Of a DNA stretch of 64,000 bases, positions 10,929 to 25,000 are shown one piece after another; positions within the stretch are counted from its first letter, which is position 1, and the number at the start of each line of letters is the position of its first letter. Position numbers and translations under genes: made by a program. The notes below the pieces were generated by a model that was given only the letters and a program-made list of their open reading frames with translations, was not told the DNA's origin and did not search any database. Source of the stretch: Mactra quadrangularis (taxonomy: Eukaryota > Mollusca > Bivalvia > Venerida > Mactridae); NCBI GenBank assembly GCA_025267735.1, contig CM046296.1, positions 22,284,464-22,348,463 on the forward strand. The letters run 5' to 3'.

Positions 10929-11347
10929 TGCGGTAAATCTAGAATTTATAGTGTGGATTCATATTTTATGCATTATTTAATTGAGTACAATAACTTCGTA
11001 TTCATTCCCTCTTAAAAATGAGTTTTTAGTTTGTGAATCCAAATGGTTTCTTTTCACAAGCGATCTAAAGTATTGTAAACCACATCTATTGGCATGAATG
11101 AAAAGTCGTTAAAATTATGATCGTCCATATTAAAATGATTGGCAACATTAGTAAAGAATGCATGATCTACAAAATTGCATATATCAAATTTATGGCTATT
11201 CATACGCTTAAAAATGACACAGGTTGTTTGGTTTGACCAACATAGTGAAAACTCATTGAGGGAATTAATACGAAGTTGTTGTACTTAATTAAATAATGCA
11301 TAAAACATGAATCCACACTATAGAATCCACTTCTAGATTTACGGCAC
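10929..11347 (-). pseudogene. Penelope-like retroelement 3' remnant with inverted flank
   Basis: On the minus strand from about 11250, a broken frame reads YVGQTKQ, then (after a frameshift) RMNSHKFDI, VANHF and, after a stop, KETIWIHKLKTHF and EGMN. This order resembles the GIY-YIG endonuclease region and the ending (WIxxLxT, GxN) of Penelope-like retroelements. Internal stops and a frameshift make it dead. The 3' end and following sequence (10929-11015) recur as an inverted copy at 11262-11347, as is common for the terminal repeats of such elements. A conspicuous GCCGAAACGTCGG motif lies just beyond, at about 11591. Confidence 0.7.
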
Positions 11348-12250
11348 ATAGATATTTGTTTTTTCTTATTATCATTTTTTATAATTAAACCCTATAGGAA
11401 ATATTCGTATTTAATAATCCGATATCTATTGTGTTGTTTCTATGTTTTTGATGATTTGTTTGGCATGTATCGGAATTGTTCGTAATTGCTCGTTTTTTTT
11501 CGCTAACATGGGCGTGACGTTGGTTGTATAATTACAACGTCACGTCCGTTGATTTGTTTACTATTTATTTACCTTGAAAAAGGCACAGAGCCGAAACGTC
11601 GGATGGATAAATAAATATAATACGATGGAACGTGTTATTGTTGTGAATATTATTACACCAATTAAAGTGTAACTTTAATCTTGACCAAACACAAAAAAAA
11701 CGCACCATTTTTTGTAATTTCTATTTTTGTCGGATGCATGTTATTCAAAAGTTTGGAGTTTCATAGGCAGCAAAGTTGATGCTTATTTTGTAATTGTTAT
11801 ACAGTTATAACAAGGCTATGGCTCTTATTAATATTCCCCTGGATAGCAAAATACTTGAGAAATTTAGATGTTTTTTACCATATGAGTTTGAAGAGGTGTT
11901 TAAATAATTGTTTGTCATTTATGATGTTCCCAGTGGTGTGACATACTTCTGTCAGCATGGTACCAATAATGTATCTAGTTTCTAGAGTTTTCTTTTCAAA
12001 TTTTATTTCATATATTTATCTGCCTTTTCATTAAAAGTAAACATTTTATCAAAAGAAAATTATAAAAACATTTTGGTATATAATTACACCGAAATCAGAA
12101 CAATAAAAAACTATCTAAATATTTAGACTATGGTATGTATTTCTCCTGTGATCATTTGTTAACATCTTGTGAATGCCTATTCAAAATGTCTAACATTTTC
12201 TTTAAGGGTTTTTTATCTATGTCATACATGTGTGTGTCCTCTATATCCCA
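11348..12250. other. Non-coding stretch, possible Penelope-related flank
   Basis: It contains a palindrome, GACGTTGGTTGTATAATTAC with its complement (about 11517-11550), and GCCGAAACGTCGG at about 11591, which may belong to the adjacent retroelement's terminal repeat. The remainder is AT-rich with no recognisable coding sequence. Confidence 0.4.
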
Positions 12251-12620
12251 ATCTGATTAAAACCTGATCTAAAATTTTCCGCTCGCCTACTTGCTAATTT
12301 AGATCTAGCTGTTTCATAATGAGGGTCACTTTCAGATGACCTTTTCTCATAATAATATTCATTAAGCAATCATTATGTTCAGTAACTTGTTTACATCGTT
12401 AACATCACACAATTGAATAACACCACCGTCAAATTAGCTTGCAAACCTTGGTCTAAAAATAGAAATTACGAAATAATAATGTTATTACAAGTGTTTCGTC
12501 CAGATGAAAGCTACGCACTGATTGGTCAACACAAAGGTCATCTCAACATGACCCTCCTAGCACACCTTATAGATCCTGTACGACAGTGCTTTACAGGATA
12601 TCTTTTCGGGAGATTATCTA
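12251..12620. repeat. Dispersed repeat family D, copy 1
   Basis: It shares long stretches with an inverted copy at 23038-23432 (CCGCTCGCCTAC, CTTGCAAACCTTGGTCTAAA, CGTCCAGATGAAAGCTAC) and with a fragment at 25915-26045. The short open frame inside is not conserved in frame between copies, so I treat it as non-coding. Confidence 0.6.
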
Positions 12621-13208
12621 CCTTCTAACCCCTTAATCGACCCATTATACAATCTACGATTTACATGTAAATTCATTGTATGATCATTCTATGATCTGTG
12701 ACTCTCGTAATGTTTTTTTTTTGCTGATGAGAGCTGTCCTCATAGTAAAAAGAAAACTAACTCTGCAGAGTATGTTCTTTTATTATGGTATCAAATATAT
12801 TTTGATCAAGTGGAACAAGAGCTTAAAGAAGTAATGAGTGACTGTTAAGAGCAAATGTTGTAGAGATTGTTAAATTCTTAAGCATAACCAGTCAAATGTT
12901 TAGTCAGACTTTTTTTCGTAGAATTATTTTACTTGTTACATTTCAGTCCCTTGATCTAAATTTAGAATTAATTCTGTCATGTCTTCCATACTAAATGACT
13001 TTTTTTCTAGTCAGTGAGGGTCAAAATATATCAAAACAAATGACTGTGATTTCAAGGTAGGTTTTTTAACTATTTTACCATTGTTTTATAGGAGAAGGTG
13101 AAGTGCCTTTTCCTTCTAATAAGTAACCTGTGTGGAAGTTATATTGTGAAAAAAATCAGTACTTTTCATGGCTTGTCCAACTAAGTTGCCCGAATGGACA
13201 GCCACCTA

Positions 13209-13494
13209 ACCCGGGTCGATAGCGCAGTTGGTAGCGCGCAGGAATTTAGAATCTCGTGCCCGAGGAATTGCGGGTTCGAATCCGACACAGAGAGGTTATA
13301 CCCTTCCATGAAAATTTGACAATAATGTCGATTTTCCTCCATTGTTTAGATAATATGGAGAAGTTTCCGGACTTGTGGAAGGGTAGGCGAGTACTGGTTA
13401 TAGACAATGATCCAGGAAAGCTAGGTTAGATGCGCTGGACACCGTAAAATGACCTTAATTGTGTTGACACAGCGTTAACTCCAAAAAATAAATA
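13209..13494 (+). mobile_element. tRNA-derived SINE, family 1, forward copy
   Basis: It starts with GGTCGATAGCGCAGTTGGTA. Box A is TAGCGCAGTTGG and box B is GGTTCGAATCC, both exact RNA polymerase III promoter matches. The body shares about 200 bp with the other copies and the tail is AAAAAATAAATAA. Flanks carry GACAGCCACCTA and GACAGCCAGCTA, a 12-bp target duplication with one mismatch. It is the best forward reference for the family in this window. Confidence 0.85.
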
Positions 13495-13496
13495 AG

Positions 13497-14326
13497 ACAG
13501 CCAGCTATATTTTAATCTTACTTGAACCATATCTTTAATAGCAGTACCACTTTGTCCAAACCCAAACAAGGTTGTCAGGTGCAATCGGGCGACCTTTAAT
13601 GTCCAGCCCTACTTTTTAATTAAGTGAAAAAACAGTGGTGTACTTTCTTTAGTAAAAAAGAAACTGATTTTTTCCATTTAACCATATTATTGCACGGCTG
13701 AATCTCAGTTTAATAGGTCAAACCACCATACAGCAGCATTTAGGAGATATACTTAATTAGTTAATAGATTAAATACACATAAAAGATTATGTTGTTATTT
13801 AGATACATAAAATACTTCAGAAATTTTTCAACATTTTATTAAAGGGACAAATATTTATTTTATTTTACATTATTTCAATGTACAATGATCATGTTAGCTG
13901 TATGCTAACAATGTTTACTCTCTGACAAAATTATTTTAGTTCATTTTTTAGAATAAATAAAGCCATTTAATCTATGAAATAAACAGTAGTTATACTCTGT
14001 CTCAACATACCTTGGCATGGGGCCCTTAGTAAAAATTTCATTCAAATCGGCATACGTTCACTTTTTTGCGAGGAAAGTGTTTAGGTACATTAAAGTGTCC
14101 CTGGGGTTAAAAATACTTGTAGCCGAGATAAGGTAGGTATAATGTTTCATACTTGGGGATATGGAAGACTTTGCTGGTCATTGATATGAAACATTATTCA
14201 AGCTGCATGGGTAATACCCAATCATCCAAGGAATTCACACTGTAGGAATTGTCAAATATTTATTGGAAATAAATTGTTTTTGTTTGGAGTAATCTTTGAA
14301 ATTACCCAAGAAAATATTCCAGCCCT
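13497..14326. other. Unannotated intergenic stretch
   Basis: AT-rich non-coding sequence with no gene, array or inverted-repeat element recognised. Confidence 0.45.
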
Positions 14327-14717
14327 CAGGACTCAAATTTAACAAAAAATGGACTTGCACATTTTGCGAGTTGATGTTATTCTAACTCGCAAATGAAAAA
14401 AGTGACTCGATATTTTTCTCAAAATCTTAACGGAATATATTGTTACAACTAGTGTATAAAACAAGATAGTACTGTATTTAACTATGTATGGAACAAGGGC
14501 ATTATTGTGGGATAGACAAAGTATCGAACATATCTTTTAAGTGAATCTTTAATTGATACTATGGATCTATCTGGTTGTTTCTAAGCTGATTTACGAGTTA
14601 GTCCTCTTTAGTGGCTTTTGTGTCAATTTCAACTTGCAAAAATTTGAGAGTTATAATTAAAATTACTCGCAATTTTCAAAATCGCCTCGCAATTTGCGAG
14701 TTTAAATTTGAGCCCTG
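14327..14717. mobile_element. MITE-like element with hAT-style ends, family H, copy 1
   Basis: It begins CAGGACTCAAATTTAAC and ends GTTTAAATTTGAGCCCTG, an imperfect inverted repeat. The subterminal motif ACTCGCAAA/TTTGCGAGT occurs many times. A related copy in the opposite sense lies at about 37960-38289, ending GGAGCCCTG. No clear 8-bp target duplication was found, so the hAT assignment is tentative. Confidence 0.55.
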
Positions 14718-15571
14718 TCTGTCCTGTAGAATTACTAATTTAGTAACCAAAAAAAACTCAGTGCATTATTGCTTTGATTTCATTCGATCATGGTGTTACA
14801 CTATTGATATTTGTATCAAAATGTAATATTAAAATGCTCAAATTAACCTAGTTCAAGTATATTATACCTACTATTCACTATTTTTTCTTTTAAAATCTTG
14901 TACAGACGAACTTTGATTAACAAAAGAAAGGGTATGAAATAGTTAATAAATGTGGCTGTTAATAAAGATGAATGCATGTAGAAGTTATATTAAAGAAATT
15001 AATTTCCTTGACTGTTTGTTATAAAGGTTACCACTTACTCAGGCATGAGTGCAGTGACTTTATCAGATAATAGAATTCTGATCAAATTAATTTTATTTCA
15101 ATAAAAGTAGGGTTGGAAGTTTGTCATTTAAGAACTAGTTGGTTGAAACTCGTCCAGTACTAAGGTTCTATTTTATATTTGTATATATCAAATAAATATT
15201 TGGGAAGCAAAACTTTTAAGCCTATCATTATTTGAGTAAATAACCATTTTGAGACGTCAAATCAGCTTCTATTGTTAACGTTTTATTGCAAAATTTTGAA
15301 AAGAGCCACAATGGAAGATATTTCAATAGAATATCAATTAAATGACCTTGCATCGGATACAATATAAATCAAATTCCAACTGAAGTCTGTTTGTTCCTCT
15401 TCTATTGAAATCAAATTTTATTTAACTAGATAGATTCAAAAAAACTGAACTTTATTCAAATCTGACTATTTGATATTTTTAACCTTGTTTTCAATAAATC
15501 GCGTCATTTTGGCTGGCTTGGATCAGAACCGAACAGAACAGCCACACAGCAAAGTTGTAAAAGTTACCACC
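14718..15571. other. Upstream region of the cadherin-like gene
   Basis: Nothing coding or repetitive was recognised. The promoter of the downstream gene should lie here or further upstream, but no convincing TATA box and initiator pair was seen. Confidence 0.4.
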
Positions 15572-15960
15572 ATGATGAATAGGCTATTTACTGTGAATAT
15601 TATTTTATATGTGATTGTTTTATATGGACAATTGTCTAAAGCAGGTAACACTCTTAATTTGTTTTTAAATGCCTTTATAATAATCATTAATTTATCTGGT
15701 TATAAATCAGTGTCCTTACTAGCAACAAAAATAATATAAGAGATTATAGAGTATAAGATAATGCGTAAGTTAAATATTAACATTAATTAAATTTTATTTA
15801 AAATAATTTTATTTCAAATAGTATATTACAACTACGTTGTAATTATATTTTAATCGAATTTTACGCCGTTTATAAACATTTTATTGAAAAAAAATTGTTA
15901 CATTGAGCAATTGAAATTGAAATACTTCAAATTTATATTATTATAATTAATATTTTTATG

Positions 15961-16028
<68 letters not shown>

Positions 16029-19000
16029 CATCATGACATATTTAAACCATTCAAATGTTTTAGGGATTCAAATAATTTTAAATTAAACTTGGTATTTAAA
16101 ACCAATATTAGGGGCTGCCATTTTGAAATGAAATATTATTTTATAATTGTGACAAGTATGGGACTAGGGATCATCATAGCAATAAAAAATCCTATTTTAG
16201 ACCCTATTAATCCCAAGGTCTAAAATATAAAAGGAATATTTAGTAAAAACATTTTTAAAACCCACTTTATTTAAAATCCTTTATTTTTCAGTTTGTAATT
16301 TGATTAAAATAATATTTTTAAAAATATTATCTTTATTATCTGTTAAATTTCCTACATTATGAAAATCGGGTACTCAGAAGTTTTGTTAAGTAAATTTTGT
16401 TATTTGCTGATAACTATTTTTTTAAAATTATGCTTTTACTTTGTTATACACGTATATAAAATTATCAGTAAATAATTATACTAAGTTAAGCTCTAAATCA
16501 AAATAACGCGATGGGTAAGGCCACAACAAGTTGATCATGTGTTCTATGGATTTGCTCGCACCTCAATTTTGAAGTTTTTTACAAAGAAATTATTTTTATT
16601 TCCTCGCTCGCTCATAAAAATATGTTCAAATCGCTAAATAAAGCAACTGAATTAAGATTTTTTTTGCTCACTCGCCCATTTTTTCCCAGAAAAATCTGTA
16701 GAAAACATGATCAACTTGTTGTGGCCTAAGCACAAAACTAGAATATATGAGCATATAGACTACTTTTGCCATCAAATTATGTATGCATGTCATTATCTAA
16801 TTATTTATTCAAAAACAGCGTAATTCTATCGCCTCCTTTCTTGGAGATGTTCTTGCTTTTTACGAATAAATTACCCATCCATTCTATGGTCTAGTAATGC
16901 ATTAAAATCATAAAAAATAGTAAAATGTTCTAGTGTGTAAGAGAAGGGATGGAAGTGACTTTTGAATAAATAAAAAAAATGTAATTGAAGATATTTGATA
17001 TATTTACTTTATCCATATATTAATTGGATGAATTAGTATGTGTGCAATGTAATATCTTTGTATACTACTGATTGCGTGTCAGTTTTTTGTTTGTTTGTAA
17101 GCTAGGCTGTCTTGTTAATTTTTCAATTTTTGAAAATTGAACCACTGACTTATTAATTTAATGTTTATTCGCCAAAAACTCGTCTCTATAATATTTGTTG
17201 AAATAAGACAAGATATCAGCACAGTACATGGTTTGAATGCTTTTATTATGGAATGGACAATGTTCGAACCCACACCAGGAGCACTGCTAATTTCTTGAGA
17301 AATAAAACTACCTGTGATTTGCTTCACTCCACCCAAGTGTAAATGGGTACTTGCGAGGATTGTAAAATTTCTAGGACCAATGTGTCGGCTGCACCAAGCA
17401 AAGTATTTAGAGTGTTGTTTAGTATCTACCGCAGGGGCTGATCCAGAAATTATTTTTAGGGGTCCAAACTTTTTCTTGGGGGTCCAAACTTTCTAACCAC
17501 AACCACATTATACACCGTTTGCTGAATAACGCAACATATTAATAAAAAAAAAAACTACTTAACCATAAGATCTATGTTAAGCACAATTAGGCGAGCGAAG
17601 CAAGCCAGAGTAATATTGCTTCATGCTACTTAAAAATGGCTTACAGTTAAATAAATTCTCTCATGGATGGGTACATATTGGAAATTTTAGGGGGGGTCTA
17701 GACCCTCCTGACCCCCGTCCCTGCTAGATTCACGTATGTACGGTTATTTCAATATATTTTCAGATCACGTCTCAATATGTCCTGATTCAACGATTGTAGG
17801 TCTGCCAACTGTTGGAGACTTTAATACTTATAATGATATAGCCCCTGTTTCCCCCGCTGGTAAGTATTATAGGGTGTTAATTAAAGGGATTTTCATATTC
17901 AGTCTAATTCAAAGTAGACTAATTTACACTCTCTCGCATTTTAACTATGATACAAGGGTTGGAATATAATTTGACCATTTGCAACAAATCAAAGACTTGT
18001 AAATAGTCAATAATAGTAACAAGTAAATAATCTTCTAGACTGAAATAAAAAAAAGAATTCAAGGGCTTGACATTAAAGGGTGTTCGATTGCTGCTGTTCA
18101 CCTATATTTTGGGTTCACGCAACTTGTTACTTCTAAAGTAAACAATTGGTTCTGGAAAGTAAAATGTATAGCTGCTTGTCCAACCTTCTTTAGAAATTAA
18201 TGTTGAACCCTGAACTGTTGTTGTATTATTAGCTCGACTTTACGAAGTAAATAGAGATCTCTCCTACTCGCCCTAGCGTCCGCGTCTGCGTCCACATTTC
18301 TGATTAAAGTTTTTGTGCAGTAAAGTATTAAATATTTTTACTATAACTTTTTTTATTTCTTAAGGTATCAACTTCAAACTTTAAACATATGTTCCTTATT
18401 ATCAACCACATCTCATGTGACAAGGTTCATAACTCCAAATAGATTTTTTCCAGAATTATCTCCCCTTGAACTTAGAAGTTTATTTAAAAAATATTTGTTT
18501 TTACTGCAACTATTTTATTTCTTTAGGTTTTGACTTCAAACTTTAAATATATGTTCCTTATTATCAACCACATCTCATGTGGTAAGTTTCATAAGTTCAA
18601 ATACATTTTTTTTCAAAATTGTCTCCCATAAATAATTTTTTTTCTTTATTTTAAATTTGTTGAGGTTATATTTTCAAACTTTAACATATGTATGTTCGTT
18701 ATCATCAGTCACATCTCCTGTGACAAATACTTACTTAGTCGAGCATGCTGTCTTCTCTGACAGCTCTTGTTTTTTTATCCTTTATCTATTAACAGAGATA
18801 ATCTGGTAGAGAAATGTGAAAATGTATTACCTTTGAAAATTAGCTATACATGTATTTGAATTTTGTAACTTGCTACATTAGTTATACTTATAAGTATAAT
18901 TATATTGATCAATTTTACATTAACCCTGCTGATTTAAAATACTTACTCCAGTATTTCTGTACTCACTTACTATAATTGAGTATTTAAATCTTTGGGGTTA

Positions 19001-22000
19001 ATGTATGCACCACTGACAATTGAATAATAAAAGATTTAACTATCAGTGTGGTTAATGTATGTACCACAGTCGGAACTCCTCGGCCATTCGCTATTATTCA
19101 TTTATGAAAGGTTGAGGTGTTCCGAATGGCACTGCATGTACCACTGACTGTTGAATAATAAAATATTTACCATAATAAAGTTTATTTATTTTGTGTGTTT
19201 AGAGACAGGATTTCTTCATTTAGACCCATACACCTTTCCATGTTGTGGTGTCGTTGATGCCTTTGACTTTGATACAGGTTCAGCAGGTGACCTTCAATTA
19301 CAGTTTTGGAAAAATGTTGGCGGTACATTATATGAGCTCATGGGTACCGCCACTGAAGCATGTACCAGTATGTATCAACTTACACACTTTTCTATAAATT
19401 TTCTTACTATAATACCTGAGTTAGTAGCACAGTTGGTAGGGCATCTGGATTTCAAATCTAGTGTCCTGAAGAGGGTACGTGTTCAAATCCCATGCGGGGA
19501 GGTTATACCCTTCCATTTTGACAATAATGACAATTTTCCTCCATTAATAAGGTATATATGGAAGTTTCCAGTCTGGTGGAAGGGTAGGTGAGAACTGGTT
19601 ATAGGCAAGAGTTCAGGATAGCTGGATTAGGTGTGCTTGACACCGTATAAAGATTCTTACTACAGAGTTAACAGAGATATACAGTACCCACCAAAAGTTT
19701 GGAGACAAAATAAATTTACAACAATTCTTGTATTTTGATGTTTACTTTTGTAGAATCATTATTTTTAATATATTTAAGAAATGTTTTGGAAAAATGAAAA
19801 CAAACTGCATGAATGCAACACATTTTATAAGATTTAGCATCTGATATCGTAAAGCCTCCCAAACCATGTTTATTGTAATTATTTTCCATAAAAATGATTT
19901 TATGCTATTTTTGAAGTCTCAGTTATAATTATAATTATAACCAAAAAAGTAAAGCAAAACTTAAAAGCATATCAAAATAAACCGTTATCAAATTTTAGTT
20001 AAACGCTATTCAGTGAAAATGTTGCCAAACTTTTGGTGGGTACTGTACAAACCTGGAGAAATCTTGATTCTTGTTAATTTCAGTCATTGTTTAATAGTTT
20101 CCCTATCACTAGCCGGAAGCCTAATTTGTCATGTATTATAGTATTGAACAAGTATTAACTAGCCTGACCATGCAGAATCAGTAATTTGCTCAAGCCTGAA
20201 TCAATTTACTCTGCTATTTGGCTTCAGTTTATTGAAATAAGTCAATGCCTGTAATTCTTATCTGATGTCTTAATCCTGAATGTTTGTGTACAAGTAGAAA
20301 AACGTCTCCACTTTTCTACCACCAGTACTAACTTACCCTACTTCGAGGCTGACAACTCATGTGTAGGGTATGACCAACTGCGACCAGGCTTGAACCCGCG
20401 ATCTCCAGATTAGATGTCAGACATGCTAACCACTATGCCAAGGCCGTGGCTTTTCATCAACCATTGATATCAAAATTATATTGTGCAAGTTTAAACTAGC
20501 TAATTGTATTAAATTTTTTCATAGATGGAAACAGATGTGCAAGATCATTTACTGGATCAGAGAGAATAACAGTGAATGGATCTTATGCTTGGGGCTGGTA
20601 TGTAACTCATCTGTATTTATAATGATTTGAATCTTCTACTTCAATAAGGGCAGCAGTCATTCACTGTCAATTCGATGTAATTTGATTTTTTTCTTTCGAA
20701 TCAATACATTTCATTTTATAATTTATTCATAATGTACAGTAATACATTCATTTCAGCTTAAAACTAACTTATATTGATAAAATAAAATTGTTATGCCTCA
20801 GTCCCATAAAATCGTGGCTTGTTGCGGACCCGTACGTGCAGATAACCGTAAGTCGTGGGAAGCCTTGCGTGTTAAGGTGACGGTACGTACTTGGCGCAAA
20901 ACAACATACCTGTACAGAGCCGTAACTGGAAGATATGCATGTTTAATCCTTACTCGGCCACGATTTTGTTCACGATTTGACTCTGAAACTGATACGTGTA
21001 TCCTAGGCTCATCTCAGGGACCCTGGTAAAAACGTAACAGTCCTTACGGGTACGCAAGAGTTCGTACGGGTTCTTGCGGAGCTTGATCGCACGGCGCCCG
21101 TACGGTGCCCTCACGGCTATTTTTATGTTTATGGGACTGTAGCTTTACTTAAATTATTCAGAGCAAGATCGATAAAGCAAGAGAATTTTCATACTGGTTT
21201 TTCATCACTAGTATATCAATATAACTTACAGTCTTAAATCTTTTTAACTTTTATAGACAAGTTTAAGGCTGACATGGAATTGAAAATTGCGGTTTCCAAA
21301 TAAAAATTTAATCGGCGCTTTCGCAATCAATTTTCAATGTATGGAATTGAATTGTTGTAGCCCTAATTTCAATCAGTTTTATTGTCAGTGGTGCATACAT
21401 TAGCCCTGCTTATTTAAATACATTGTACTTGACCTATGATTGATATTCCTTGTACATTGATGTGGATAACTATTTTCATCGTTAGTGGGTACATAATAAC
21501 TGCATTGATTGTTTAAGTCAGAGGGGTATGCCACAACAACAGTGTATTTTTTATATTCTTTTTACTGAATGTATGTAACTTTATTTAAACTTTATTTGAA
21601 TATTCGCCTACACACAAGAAATTTCTTGCATGCGTGACTTATACCCATGGCACTAAGGTTGATGTCATTTTTTAGGTCATTCAGTTGAAAGATAAAAACA
21701 TGTTCTCAATTTAGGGGCATTTTTTAGTTAACTTAAGTTTCTTGTTGGTTATTTTCTGAAAACAAATATATATTTATAGAAAAAATATAAATATCACGTT
21801 CTACAGAGGGTGATAGAATGGAATGTTCACCCAAAACAAGTAATGTCAACAAAGGCTTCAGCCTCTGTAGGATGTGATATTTATTTTATTTTACGGAACA
21901 ACAAAAATAAAAAATTGTTAACAATTTAATAAGCACAAACCCAATTAATTATATCTAGCTTTTTTGCTTCTGAACTTGAAGACATTTTCACACCATTTAA

Positions 22001-25000
22001 TTTTGTTGTTTGGTAAAAAGCAAGTGTCTGCGCTAGGGAGGTAATTCAAATTGAATGGCTTAAACTCGAGTCCCGGTATTCAGTTAACTCCTGCGCAGTA
22101 GTCTATTATCGCCTTTAGCGGGAGATAGCGATGTCAAGCCAGCTGATAAGTGATGTCAAGAGGATGCCATTACAGATCTTTACCCAGTGACGTTACATTA
22201 AGCTATATAGTACACAAATTATGCGAAATAATAGAACGTGTGGTTTTCAGGTGGAGCTCAGATCCCAATATTGTACAGCATGGTACTGGGTCTGGTGATG
22301 TGAGAAGAGTGAATCAACCAGGAGGTTGGACAGTTAGTGAACAGTTCGATTGGGCTGCAGTCGGTACTGTTGATTCATTAACTAACAGAATATATGCTAC
22401 TAGGATAACTGTTACATCAAGTAAGTTAATTATTTTGGTACGGTTTAATGACATAGTTACTTATTGTGGCCACAGTAGTCAGTCAACTAACTCACTATCA
22501 TGTAAAGACTAAAACTCTGGATTTAGATGTTAAGCAGTTCCTTGGTTGATACTTTGGTCATTGGCTGATAACTGCTCTACATGATTTAGAATCAGTGCAT
22601 GGAGTGAGAATGGCCATATTTGACATTATTTCAAAAACAAGCTCCATAAAAATATGCACCACCAATGAAATGAACCTACAACCCCTTGATCAGACTAGTG
22701 CACTATGGACCGAGCTAGTGGTCTTGTTAGAGAAATGGTGTTACCATAGCAACCTTTTCTACTCAAATCAAGTATTTGGGATTTTAAATAAATTTTCCAA
22801 ACTTACATTTCTGTACTGTATCGACCCCAACCTGTCTAGTAGCAGTTTAAATTACCATATGCAGTACAACCTCTGCAGAGCAGCTTACTACAGAACAAAT
22901 TCTTTGCTTAACAACAGCTTATGATACTTCCCTCAGACATAATTTTAATTGAATTTAACCTCTGCAGAGCAAACGCCTCTGAATAGCAACACATTTAGTC
23001 ACTTCCAGTGGGTGTTGTTCGAGAGTGGTTGTACTGTGGTGCAATCTCCGTAAACAGATATCCTGTAAAGCTTTGTCGTACAGTATCTCTACTGTCTCCG
23101 TGGAAGGTCACGTCGAGATGAACTTTGTGTCGACCAATCAATGTGTAGCTTTCGTCTAGACGAAACACTATTAAAAACATTTTGATTTCGTAATTTCTGA
23201 TTTTAGACCAAGGTTTGCAAGCTAATTTAACAGCGATATAATTCACAGTCTGCGATTGGAAGGCTCATTTCAAATTGTGTGACTACCGATGTAAAAAAGT
23301 TACGTATCATAACAGTTTCGTCATGAATGTTATGATGAGAAAAGGTCACCTGAACGTGACCTTTGTTTGGAATGGCCAGATCTAAATTAGAGAGTAGGCG
23401 AGCGGAAAATTTTAGATCGGACTTTAATAGATTGGCTGTGGTGTGGTATATCTGTACAGTATTGACCCAAGTCTTGTTGAATAGTGATATAATTTACCAT
23501 GTACATTCCAGTGCCTTTTTCAGTATTTGGGGAAGGAGCCTGGGGTCTTTTTTATATAGAACATTTGGGGAAATTTTATCACAAATTAATAGATAGGGGA
23601 ACAAAACATTCAAGGTAAACTCCAAAGTTGAGGGACAACTGTATGATTTGAAGAAAGAGGGGAAGGCGCCAGTTAAGGGCCCCTAATATGTAAGGCAAAA
23701 AAGGTTTGCATTCTTTTCTTCATCAACAGATAGCCCACCAACTTTTACAACATTAACTAATGGTGGAACCACGACAGATTCAGAATTTGAGAACAGAGTT
23801 ACTGGTGACACTGTGTTTGGTGTAAGTGCTACAGATCCGGATGTATCGGATACTGCCAATCTAGAAATTATTATGGATCCAAATGACTACTTTAATTATG
23901 TGCCAACAACAGCTTCATTCGGTAAAATTTATGTTTTAATTTTTCAATAAATTATTTTCACTGTATAGACTATATTAATTTAATGTTAAAAAAAGATGTA
24001 TTGCATTAGTTTGTGAGTTTATATATTGCTTTAAAAAATAACATTTTACCAGCGCTGAGTTTAAATTTTACAGCAAATCTGAAAAAAAATGAATATACAA
24101 TGTAACTGATGTAATTTGGAACTCAAGATATAAGGCTTTCTACCAACACTGAGGTGATCCTTTCCATAAATTTGGATCTAATATCCTTGTAAAAGGATAA
24201 ACAAGTACTTGTAAAAAATGTCCAAGGAAAATGATTTGGTATGCTATACATTACCCAATAAAAAGTGTTGTTAAACAAGATACATGATACAAACTTTTAT
24301 TTATAGTCGGTATTATATACAACAGTTAACATTAGCTATGAGTAGCTATTAGCCGACATAAAATCCATTGGAAGATCAATGACAAGCATGTTTTTATCAA
24401 GATACTAGTACCAACAGACTTTGAATGTTTCTGTTACATGTGGCCAGGTGCCCAAACACACCCGCCACATACGTGTTGGTGTATACATATAGGGTGAGTT
24501 GCCTAAGCGAAATAGCTACGTAGCTATGTATCACTTTGTGATCTGGTACCCTTAATTTGATATCACACACTAATTCCTTTTGTTGTAAGAAGGGCACCAG
24601 GGCACAAAGCAATATTCAGCGATATGCTTAGGCAACCTCGCCCATTGATTCTAGGGCTGCATGATTCAGCGGTAAGTCGATTTGATGCGATTCGATTATT
24701 TTTCTTTCGAATTGATTTTTTTTTCAATTCGATACTTTGATTAGTATAGTTAATACAAACTATACATCAATATATTTGAGCTTAAAACTGACTAATATTG
24801 ATAAAAAAACATTTATTTCAGAATAAGAACAATGAAGCAAATGAAATTTATGTACTGATTTATTGATCACTGGTTTATTATTGTAACTAAAAGTCTTGAA
24901 AGAGGCAATGTTTTTACTTTTATCAGTATAACTTTTATAGACACGTAAAAATGCCTGTATCAAATCTAATCGAAAATCACGGGTCCCGAATCGAAATTGC

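Noticed and set aside
12413..12628. 71-aa frame similar to one at 22995-23246 on the other strand
   Set aside because: The similarity comes from dispersed repeat family D, and the frames are not preserved as matched coding units.
13209..13290. Possible genuine tRNA gene
   Set aside because: Box A and box B are good, but it continues into a shared SINE body of about 200 bp with a tail and target duplication, and no paired acceptor stem is evident.
20793..21029. 78-aa plus-strand open frame as a gene
   Set aside because: It lies within the MITE with CAGTCCCATAAA ends and shows no domain.
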